A stretch of DNA of 5,378 bases from SAR92 clade bacterium (GTDB lineage Bacteria > Pseudomonadota > Gammaproteobacteria > Pseudomonadales > Porticoccaceae), in assembly GCA_018607545.1 (NCBI GenBank), contig JABBBF010000121.1:1-5378 (forward strand). The letters run 5' to 3'. The first letter of the stretch is position 1; every line of letters starts with the position of its first letter. The translations under genes were made by a program, and so were the position numbers. Positions 1 to 5,378 of the stretch are shown in pieces. The notes under the pieces are model-generated. The model worked only from the letters and a program-made list of their open reading frames with translations. It made no database searches and was not told the origin of the DNA.

Positions 1-594
1 ATTGAGGGCTACTATATTGTTGGCCTGCTGGCAGAAGCTTTCCTCTTGAAAAATCCCGGCGCTAAAGTGGTTCACGACCCGCGGCTTACCTGGAATACCA
101 TCGAAGTGGCTGATAAAAACGGCGGTCAGGCGATCCAATCAAAGACCGGCCACGCCTTTATCAAAGAGCGTATGCGCACTGAAAATGCGATATACGGCGG
201 CGAGATGAGCGCCCACCATTACTTCCGTGACTTCTTCTTCTGCGACAGTGGCATGATCCCTTGGCTATTGGTTATTGAGTTGATTTCCACTACCGGCAAA
301 CCATTGTCCGAGCTGGTCAATGATATGGTCGTCGCTTACCCCTCACCCGGTGAGATCAATCGCAAAATTGCAGATCCCGCAGCGGCTATTCAGACAGTTA
401 GAGAACATTATCAATCAAGTGCACTGGTTATTGATGACACCGACGGCATTTCCATGGAGTTCGCGGATTGGCGCTTTAATCTGCGTATGAGTAACACCGA
501 GCCAGTAGTGCGACTCAATCTGGAAACTCGAGGCGATACTGAATTGCTCGCCAAGCGTGAGGGTGAGATTCTTTCACTATTGGATCAGGTATAA
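1..594 (+). CDS. manB: Phosphomannomutase, C-terminal part (5' end outside window)
   Basis: This is a partial gene. The frame is open from base 1, so the TTG at 46 is an internal leucine codon and not a start. It encodes the last 197 residues of a protein whose E. coli relative CpsG/ManB has about 456, and it ends at TAA 592-594. The family interconverts mannose-6-phosphate and mannose-1-phosphate in the cytoplasm, on the way to GDP-mannose and, in many polysaccharides, GDP-fucose or related sugars. The sugar-binding loop [12 protein letters not shown] starts at base 199, and the phosphate-binding RMSNTEP motif of the last domain lies at 484-504. Both are intact. The catalytic phosphoserine and metal-binding loop lie upstream, outside the window. 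The close match to remembered CpsG (for example [13 protein letters not shown] and [11 protein letters not shown]) favours phosphomannomutase over phosphoglucomutase, although bifunctional enzymes of the AlgC type exist in the same superfamily. Its place just before a polysaccharide export block supports a role in sugar supply. Confidence 0.93.
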   Translation: MEGYYIVGLLAEAFLLKNPGAKVVHDPRLTWNTIEVADKNGGQAIQSKTGHAFIKERMRTENAIYGGEMSAHHYFRDFFFCDSGMIPWLLVIELISTTGKPLSELVNDMVVAYPSPGEINRKIADPAAAIQTVREHYQSSALVIDDTDGISMEFADWRFNLRMSNTEPVVRLNLETRGDTELLAKREGEILSLLDQV

Positions 595-595
595 T
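590..595 (+). promoter_or_regulatory. Candidate -10 element ahead of the rfaH-like gene
   Basis: A perfect TATAAT overlaps the stop codon of the mutase gene, 32 bases before the rfaH-like ATG. Transcription would start near 602 and give a leader of about 26 bases. No good -35 hexamer lies at 16-18 bp; the nearest weak matches are around 564-570 with a spacer of 19-20 bp. There is no extended TG element. It could allow separate transcription of the regulator, or the AT-rich match could be chance. The call is inference from sequence only. Confidence 0.3.
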
Positions 596-615
596 TTAAT
601 AAGCTAAAACAACTC

Positions 616-620
616 AAGGA
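616..620 (+). promoter_or_regulatory. Ribosome binding site of the rfaH-like gene
   Basis: AAGGA lies seven bases before the ATG at 628. It fixes that start and matches the point where homology to E. coli RfaH begins. Confidence 0.7.
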
Positions 621-627
621 TAAGAGT

Positions 628-1149
628 ATGGGAAATTGGTTTTTACTCCAGACCAAATCAAGGCAAGAGAGCAGGGCAGTCGAGAATCTAGAGCGTCAAG
701 GCGTAGAGTCTTTCTGCCCGATGATTCGCGTGGAAAAAGTCTCCAGAGGCAACAGGATTGTAAAGCTGGAGGCCCTGTTTCCCGGTTATCTATTTGTAAA
801 CTTCAATCAAACCACAGTTTCAGCAACCACTGTTCGATCGACCAGAGGCGTCAGCCACTTTGTCACCTGTGCCGGCTCACCGGTGATGGTTCCAGACACA
901 CTGATTGAACAGCTGCAAAAGCGCACCGACCCCAGTAACCAGGAATTAGTCTCTAATCTTCCCCGGGTCGGTGACCAACTGGAAATTATCGAAGGGCCAT
1001 TTAGAGGGCTCAATGCAGTATTCTCACAAACCGACGGTGACCAGCGCGCCGTGGTTTTGATCAATCTCTTAAATCAACAGGTAAAAGCCTCAATACCTTT
1101 TAGTAGCCTGACGGCAAAAGATGGGAGCTCGGGGCAGGGTCAGAAATAG
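628..1149 (+). CDS. rfaH: RfaH-family transcription antitermination protein (specialised NusG paralogue)
   Basis: The 173-residue protein aligns along its whole length with E. coli RfaH (162 residues), almost without gaps over the first 80 residues. RfaH binds RNA polymerase paused at an ops site, suppresses pausing and Rho termination, and recruits ribosomes in long operons for LPS, capsule and pili. The NGN domain covers about residues 1-100, with LFPGYLFVNF at 50-59 and TRGVSHFV at 72-79. The KOW domain covers about 112-162 (VGDQLEIIEGPFRG at 114-127). Compared with remembered E. coli RfaH, the DNA-reading residues K10, Q13, R16, T72 and R73 are kept, while R11 is Ser and H20 is Asn. The HTTT segment at 65-68, which touches the polymerase gate loop, is SATT here. 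The C-terminus carries about ten extra polar residues. Its place inside a polysaccharide locus suggests it controls this operon, including its own downstream neighbours. A LoaP- or UpxY-type NusG paralogue is less likely given the TRGVSHFV match. Confidence 0.93.
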   Translation: MGNWFLLQTKSRQESRAVENLERQGVESFCPMIRVEKVSRGNRIVKLEALFPGYLFVNFNQTTVSATTVRSTRGVSHFVTCAGSPVMVPDTLIEQLQKRTDPSNQELVSNLPRVGDQLEIIEGPFRGLNAVFSQTDGDQRAVVLINLLNQQVKASIPFSSLTAKDGSSGQGQK

Positions 1150-1152
1150 AAG

Positions 1153-1164
1153 GGCGCTATCGCC
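1153..1164 (+). promoter_or_regulatory. Short hairpin, weakly ops-like, between rfaH and the export gene
   Basis: GGCG-CTAT-CGCC is a perfect four-base-pair stem with a four-base loop, three bases after the rfaH stop codon. It matches the ops consensus GGCGGTAGCGTG at 8 of 12 positions and keeps the TA of the loop and the inner stem pairs. It lacks the loop G5 and G8 that RfaH reads. No U-tract follows, so it is not an intrinsic terminator. Matches of this quality are expected several times by chance in 5 kb, so only its position speaks for it. It may have no role. Confidence 0.2.
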
Positions 1165-1193
1165 AAGATAACAAACACAATTTGAATGGATGC

Positions 1194-1197
1194 GGGA
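1194..1197 (+). promoter_or_regulatory. Weak ribosome binding site deciding the start of the SLBB export gene
   Basis: GGGA lies nine bases before the ATG at 1207. The upstream in-frame ATG at 1186 is preceded only by AT-rich sequence without a Shine-Dalgarno match. The later start is therefore preferred, and it also gives a cleaner signal peptide. Confidence 0.4.
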
Positions 1198-1206
1198 CGA
1201 AATAAC

Positions 1207-3720
1207 ATGGAACTGTTTATAAACAAGAAAAAAACCCTTTTAGCTTTCTGCATAAGTATAAGTTTAATTGCCATAAGCGCAGTCTTGTCGGCAAAAGATC
1301 TACCTGCCGGTGCAGAGGAGAGCCTCGAAGAGGCTCGGCAGCTCTGCCAGGGCATCAGTGAATCCAACAAACGCCTCGCAAAATCTGCTGGCTATGATAT
1401 AGACAAGCTCTGTAGCAGCCTTAACTTGTTTGAATTACCGGAAAATGGCGACAGCGATAAACCGCTTGTCTTACCCCGTGGCGCGCCAGAAAAGGTAGCG
1501 GAAAAAAATAAGGCACCACAGTCGGCGATTCAGAAAAAAACCAGAGTAATCTCTCCTTCAGGGGAGTTGAGTGCCTTTGGCTATGACCTGTTTGCCGGTG
1601 AGCCCACCAGCTTTGAGCCGGCATCGCGAATTCCCGTATCACCCAACTACATACTCGGGCCCGGGGATACGGTAAAGGTGTTATTTTATGGCAAGATCAA
1701 TGAATCCCATAACCTCGAAATCAACCGCGACGGCTCAATAGAATTTCCCCAGTTGGGGCCAGTCAGCCTAGCGGGTATGACCTTTAGTGATGCGAAACAG
1801 CTGTTACAGCAACGCATTAAAGAAGAGATCATCGGCATTCAAGCCAGTATCAGCCTTGGTGAATTGCGCTCAATGCAGGTATTTATGCTGGGTGAAGCCT
1901 ACAAACCAGGCACCTATACTATCTCGGCCCTTTCCACGATCACCAATGCACTGTTTCTGTCCGGCGGGCTAAGCGACATAGCCTCGCTGCGCAATCTACA
2001 GTTAAAGCGCGCCGGCAAAGTTGTTGCGAAACTCGATCTCTACGACCTGCTACTTCATGGCGACACCACCAATGACGCACAACTGCAATCGGGCGATACC
2101 ATCTATATTCCCACCGTCAAGCAAACCGCCTCTATTGATGGTGAGATTCGACGACCCGCTATATACGAACTCAAAGGATCGGTAACAGCGCAACAGCTTA
2201 TCGAACTGGGTGGCGGTTTAAAGCCCACAGCCTATCCAAAAAGCGCCCGCATCCACCGCATTGCCGATACAGGATTTATGGGGGTAATCGATATAGATTT
2301 AACCACCAGCAACGGTAAAAAGACCCCGATAAAAAGCGGTGACTTATTGATGATTGACAGTGCCGTACAGCAGCAGGAGATGATCGTCACCCTCTCGGGC
2401 CATGTCCATCATCCCGGCGAGTTCCTGTGGCGCCAGGGTTTGCGCATATCAGATTTACTTAAAAGCATTAAAAGCCTCAAGCCCAATGCAGATCTGGACT
2501 TCGCACTTATCCGTCGCGAGCTGCCGCCAGTGGGCAGGATAGAACCGCTATTTGTCGACCTGCGAGCAGTGCTTGCCGACCCCAATAGCAGTGCCAATAT
2601 CAGCTTTTTTCCCCGCGATGAATTAATCATATTTTCCAATGAAAGCAATCGCGCTGCCGGTATCGCAGAATTTGTGCAGTCCCTGAGACTGCAGTCAAGA
2701 TCAGGGGAAATGGCACAGATAGCCACCGTTACCGGCACAGTCCGCTCGCCCGGCGATTATCCCCTGACCAAAGGTATGACTGTGACGCAATTGATCGCCG
2801 CCGCAGGGGGGCTGAATGAAGAGGCCTACACACAGATTGTCGAACTGTCTCGGCATGATTTTTCCAATATCGAGAAAGCTGCGGCCGATCATTTTTCCGT
2901 TACCCTGACAAAGGCCCTGCAAGACCCGGATGCAGACCCGCAACTTCAGCCCTATGATGTAATTTCGGTGCGCACAATCCCGGAATTTCGAGAAAACCTG
3001 AGTATCAGCCTTAAGGGCGAAGTGCGCTTTCCCGGGAACTATCGATTCAGGCGCGGCGAGACATTATCCGAGGTAATAGAGCGGGCTGGCGGGCTGACTG
3101 AAATGGCCCACATTGATGCAGCAGTCTTTACCCGCATTGGCCTACGAGAACAGGAAGCGAAACGGCTCCAGGAACTGTACAAGCGACTGCGAGCAGATAT
3201 AGCCACAAGAAGCCTTGAAAAAACCAATGAGGGCAAGTCGGGGGGTATCGATGATTCGGAAAAAATCCTCGCCGAGCTGGAAGCCACAGAGGCCCTTGGA
3301 AGGCTGGTAATCGACCTTGACGCCATATTGGATCAAACAGTCGATGATGTGACATTAAAAGATGGCGACCTGCTGGTGATTCCCGAGTACCGCCAGGAAA
3401 TATCTGTGGTTGGGGAGATCCAGCACCCCTCGGCACATCTTTTTAATCGCCAGTTGAATATAGACGACTATATTGATCTTAGTGGCGGGGCCAATCACCG
3501 AGCTGACCTAAAGCGACTCTACATCGTAAAGGCTGACGGATCAGTATCATTACCCGGTCGCTCAGGTTGGTTTAAGCGGCGCAATAATAGGGTTGAACCG
3601 GGCGATACTATCATTGTGCCGCTGGATGTTGATCGTCGTCGCACCCTGACAGTGTGGGGCGAGGCCAGTGCCATTATCTATCAGCTGGCACTGGGTGCTG
3701 CAGCGGTAAATAGTTTTTAG
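1207..3720 (+). CDS. Outer-membrane polysaccharide export protein with six SLBB repeats (Wza/WbfF-like)
   Basis: The predicted precursor has 837 residues, or 844 if the ATG at 1186 is used. It starts with a Sec-type signal peptide: KKK at 7-9, a hydrophobic core LLAFCISISLIAISAVL, and likely cleavage after LSA near residue 29. No lipobox is seen, unlike the lipoprotein Wza. A low-complexity linker with two cysteines (about 47 and 69) follows. The polysaccharide-export (PES) domain begins at YILGPGDTVKVLFYGK (about 148-163). Six SLBB-type repeats, each with a G-(x)-P-G-x-Y-like core, begin near residues 225, 308, 394, 506, 600 and 732. A charged helical insertion (about 647-705) separates the fifth and sixth. 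The protein ends in a hydrophobic tail, IIYQLALGAAAVNSF, which could be a membrane-interacting segment like the C-terminal helix of Wza. Wza has about 380 residues and far fewer repeats, so this is the long form known from Vibrio WbfF/OtnA-type loci. Its predicted role is a multimeric channel carrying polymer across the periplasm and outer membrane. It lies 57 bp after rfaH and 39 bp before the Wzi gene, consistent with one transcript. Confidence 0.9.
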   Translation: MELFINKKKTLLAFCISISLIAISAVLSAKDLPAGAEESLEEARQLCQGISESNKRLAKSAGYDIDKLCSSLNLFELPENGDSDKPLVLPRGAPEKVAEKNKAPQSAIQKKTRVISPSGELSAFGYDLFAGEPTSFEPASRIPVSPNYILGPGDTVKVLFYGKINESHNLEINRDGSIEFPQLGPVSLAGMTFSDAKQLLQQRIKEEIIGIQASISLGELRSMQVFMLGEAYKPGTYTISALSTITNALFLSGGLSDIASLRNLQLKRAGKVVAKLDLYDLLLHGDTTNDAQLQSGDTIYIPTVKQTASIDGEIRRPAIYELKGSVTAQQLIELGGGLKPTAYPKSARIHRIADTGFMGVIDIDLTTSNGKKTPIKSGDLLMIDSAVQQQEMIVTLSGHVHHPGEFLWRQGLRISDLLKSIKSLKPNADLDFALIRRELPPVGRIEPLFVDLRAVLADPNSSANISFFPRDELIIFSNESNRAAGIAEFVQSLRLQSRSGEMAQIATVTGTVRSPGDYPLTKGMTVTQLIAAAGGLNEEAYTQIVELSRHDFSNIEKAAADHFSVTLTKALQDPDADPQLQPYDVISVRTIPEFRENLSISLKGEVRFPGNYRFRRGETLSEVIERAGGLTEMAHIDAAVFTRIGLREQEAKRLQELYKRLRADIATRSLEKTNEGKSGGIDDSEKILAELEATEALGRLVIDLDAILDQTVDDVTLKDGDLLVIPEYRQEISVVGEIQHPSAHLFNRQLNIDDYIDLSGGANHRADLKRLYIVKADGSVSLPGRSGWFKRRNNRVEPGDTIIVPLDVDRRRTLTVWGEASAIIYQLALGAAAVNSF

Positions 3721-3747
3721 AGCAGTTGTAAAAGAGTAGCGAATCAC

Positions 3748-3751
3748 AGGA
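3748..3751 (+). promoter_or_regulatory. Ribosome binding site of the Wzi-like gene
   Basis: AGGA lies eight bases before the ATG at 3760 and supports that start. The resulting n-region of the signal peptide is longer than usual (about 20 residues), but no better-supported start lies downstream. Confidence 0.6.
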
Positions 3752-3759
3752 AATCACGG

Positions 3760-5286
3760 ATGTCGATCAAAGGACGATCAGCGGAAAATTTGGCAAAAAA
3801 CAATTGCAGAAGGCTCAAGGGCTCTGTGCTCTTTTTGCTATCACTGGCAATTGTCAGCCTGTCACAGCTAGCGCACCCAGGACCATGGCTGGATACCAGG
3901 GATTCAGGTCTCAGAGTCGATATAGAGCGGCTATCCAGCGCAGGTTTTATTAAAGTGCCGATCAACACCCGCCCACTGATGTGGTCGGCAATCCTCAATG
4001 ACCTTGAAACCACGGATATAAAAACTCTGCCAGAACCGCTTAAAAACAGTTTTACCCGCCTTATTAGCGCAGGCAAAAACGCCACCCGCATCAACAGCCC
4101 ACAGCGCTCATTAAGGCTGTCTGCAGCCAACCAAACACAGCTTTTACGTCACTTTGGTGACAGTGCCCGAGAGCAGGGCGAACTGAGCTTGCGGCACAGT
4201 GCTATCACAGAGCATTTTGCCTACAACCTCGAAGTCACCCGAGCTGTTAGTCCTTGGGATGATGAGAAAACCCATTATGACAACAGCTACTTCGGCGCTG
4301 TATTGGGAAATTGGATTGGTTTAATTGGCAGCGTCGAGCGCTGGTGGGGACCCTCCTGGAACAGCAGTTTAATCTTGACCAACAATGCCCGACCAACCCC
4401 AGGCCTGACTCTGCAACGAAACTATTCAGATCCATTTGAGCTGCCAGTACTGCAATGGTTGGGCCCTTGGACTACCTCAATGTTTATCACCAAACTCGAT
4501 GATGAGCGATTTATCGATAACGCAAAACTGGTCGGCATGACCGTCGGCTTTCGTCCCCACCAGACGCTGGAAATAAATTTGCGACGAACCGCGCAGTGGG
4601 GAGGCGAGGGCCGGCCGGAGAGCGTTAAAAGCTTTTTTGAGCTTCTGACAGGCATCGCAGACAACTGCGGGGACATTAGCTGTAAATCTGATGAACCGGG
4701 AAACCAGCTGGGAGGCATCGATATTCGCTGGGATCTTCCATGGCTGGATGGATCAATTTATGGCCAGACAATCGGTGAAGATGAAGCTGGCGGACTTCCC
4801 TCGCGTCGGGCTTACCAAGTGGGCATGCAGATTAATCTTAACCGGCAATGGTTTGAAGGTGCAGTGTTTTTAGAGTTTGATGAAACCAGCCTCAAGTCAG
4901 CGCCAAGCCCTTACAACACATTCTATAACCACAGTATTTATCGCACCGGTTATCGTTATGAGGGGCGAGTGATAGGTGCCACCTGGGACAATGATTCTCA
5001 AGTCACCAGTATCGGCGCCATAGGCTATCTAGCCAATGGCGACAAAGTGGAAGCCCGCTACAGCTTTGGTGATATCAATAGAGACAGCCTTGATGGAGGC
5101 CCCTCAGGGCACTCAATCAGCACTGTAGGCGCAGGGCTTAATACTCTCTCAGGTAAATGGCAGCGAGCATTTTTATGGGGTGAACTGGAAGTTGAGGGAC
5201 GCTATACAGATCAAGTAATTGATCAGTTTGGTCGTCAAGAAGACAGATTGCGTGTGGCAGCATCGGTTAACTACTATTTTTATTAG
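3760..5286 (+). CDS. wzi: Wzi-family capsule assembly outer-membrane protein
   Basis: The 508-residue product resembles the capsule assembly Wzi family (E. coli Wzi has about 479). That family forms an outer-membrane beta-barrel lectin that helps attach or organise exported polysaccharide at the surface. A signal peptide is visible: RRLK at 17-20, then a hydrophobic stretch VLFLLSLAIVSLSQLA to about residue 38, where cleavage is likely. A mixed or helical N-terminal part (about 45-105) precedes the barrel. Family-like motifs are VERWWGPSWNSSLILTNNAR (192-211), LGPWTTSMFITKLDDER (234-250) and the RTGYRYEGRVIGATWDNDS stretch (395-413). Many alternating polar/aromatic segments follow, and the protein ends in NYYFY, an aromatic terminus typical of BAM-assembled barrels. 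Two close cysteines (303 and 308) could form a disulfide in an extracellular loop; this is inference. It follows the SLBB exporter by 39 bp without a terminator, so co-transcription is likely. The family call is strong, but the exact polymer is unknown. Confidence 0.88.
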   Translation: MSIKGRSAENLAKNNCRRLKGSVLFLLSLAIVSLSQLAHPGPWLDTRDSGLRVDIERLSSAGFIKVPINTRPLMWSAILNDLETTDIKTLPEPLKNSFTRLISAGKNATRINSPQRSLRLSAANQTQLLRHFGDSAREQGELSLRHSAITEHFAYNLEVTRAVSPWDDEKTHYDNSYFGAVLGNWIGLIGSVERWWGPSWNSSLILTNNARPTPGLTLQRNYSDPFELPVLQWLGPWTTSMFITKLDDERFIDNAKLVGMTVGFRPHQTLEINLRRTAQWGGEGRPESVKSFFELLTGIADNCGDISCKSDEPGNQLGGIDIRWDLPWLDGSIYGQTIGEDEAGGLPSRRAYQVGMQINLNRQWFEGAVFLEFDETSLKSAPSPYNTFYNHSIYRTGYRYEGRVIGATWDNDSQVTSIGAIGYLANGDKVEARYSFGDINRDSLDGGPSGHSISTVGAGLNTLSGKWQRAFLWGELEVEGRYTDQVIDQFGRQEDRLRVAASVNYYFY

Positions 5287-5297
5287 TGTTGGAGGCT

Positions 5298-5324
5298 ACT
5301 GCCCCGGCAGAGTCGAGTTGGTAT
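5298..5324. repeat. Degenerate first unit of the 27-bp tandem repeat
   Basis: Shifting by exactly 27 bp aligns this stretch with the next unit at 15 of 27 positions. The matches cluster in the core CCCGGCAGAG (5303-5312) and in AGT (5316-5318). It is probably a decayed copy, but on its own the match is modest. Confidence 0.45.
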
Positions 5325-5378
5325 GCCATCCCGACAGAGGGTAGTAAATTTGTCATCCCGATAGAGCGCAGTAAATTT
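5325..5378. repeat. Two adjacent 27-bp tandem repeat units reaching the window edge
   Basis: Units 5325-5351 and 5352-5378 are directly adjacent and identical at 23 of 27 positions. Each begins GYCATCCCGA and ends AGTAAATTT. The four differences are three C/T transitions and one G/C change. The second unit ends exactly at the window edge, so the array may continue. The GTCATCCCGATAGAGCG core resembles dispersed intergenic repeats I recall from some gammaproteobacterial genomes, which I could not check here. No hairpin strong enough for a REP/BIME element is visible within a single unit. Confidence 0.8.

Noticed and set aside
807..1064. Minus-strand open frames inside the rfaH, SLBB and wzi genes
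   Set aside because: They lie wholly opposite well-supported genes, have low-complexity or implausible composition, and show no recognisable motifs.
1186..1206. Upstream ATG as the start of the SLBB export protein
   Set aside because: No Shine-Dalgarno sequence precedes it and it adds seven polar residues ahead of the signal peptide. The ATG at 1207 has a weak GGGA in range. The choice is not certain.
1494..1500. GGTAGCG, identical to the seven-base core of the ops element
   Set aside because: It lies inside the SLBB coding region, the flanking ops bases do not match (AAA before, GA after), and a seven-base match is expected by chance about once in every few windows of this size.
1229..1540. 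Three A7 tracts near the 5' end of the SLBB gene as phase-variation sites
   Set aside because: Seven-base A tracts are short for contingency loci and are explained by Lys codons in the signal peptide and linker. The frame is intact.
5291..5295. GGAGG as a ribosome binding site for a small gene at ATG 5323
   Set aside because: The spacing is about 27 bases, too long for initiation, and that frame stops after 13 codons at TAG 5362-5364.
5299..5310. CTGC-CCCG-GCAG inverted repeat after wzi as a possible terminator
   Set aside because: The stem is only four base pairs and no U-tract follows. It also overlaps the degenerate repeat unit, which explains part of it.

Overview
The window is about 5.4 kb of a surface-polysaccharide (capsule or O-antigen type) locus, with all genes on the + strand. 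It reads as a gammaproteobacterium of moderate GC content. The RfaH-type regulator, the CpsG/ManB-type phosphomannomutase and the Wzi-type outer-membrane protein are all typical of Gammaproteobacteria. The large multi-SLBB export protein resembles the WbfF/OtnA type of Vibrio and marine relatives more than the short enterobacterial Wza. The exact genus cannot be read from the sequence, and the marine suggestion is inference.

Layout: positions 1-594 hold the C-terminal 197 residues of a phosphomannomutase that starts outside the window. A 33-bp gap with a perfect TATAAT leads to an RfaH-family antiterminator (628-1149). A 57-bp gap containing a small GC-rich hairpin leads to an 837-residue outer-membrane polysaccharide export protein with six SLBB repeats (1207-3720). 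After 39 bp comes a Wzi-family capsule-assembly beta-barrel (3760-5286). The last 92 bp are non-coding on the best reading. They contain a 27-bp tandem repeat: two good units and one degenerate unit, in register, reaching the right edge of the window.

How the genes fit together: the mutase makes mannose-1-phosphate, the precursor of GDP-mannose-derived sugars. The RfaH homologue would let RNA polymerase read through a long polysaccharide operon. The SLBB protein is the predicted outer-membrane and periplasmic export channel. The Wzi protein would help organise or anchor the exported polymer at the surface. No chain-length regulator (Wzz/Wzc), flippase, polymerase or glycosyltransferase is visible, so the rest of the locus must lie outside the window.

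This is a recognisable system rather than a new one. The points most worth a second look are the tandem repeat at the right edge, the unusually long six-SLBB exporter, and the presence of an RfaH gene with well-kept DNA-reading residues but no canonical ops site in the window.
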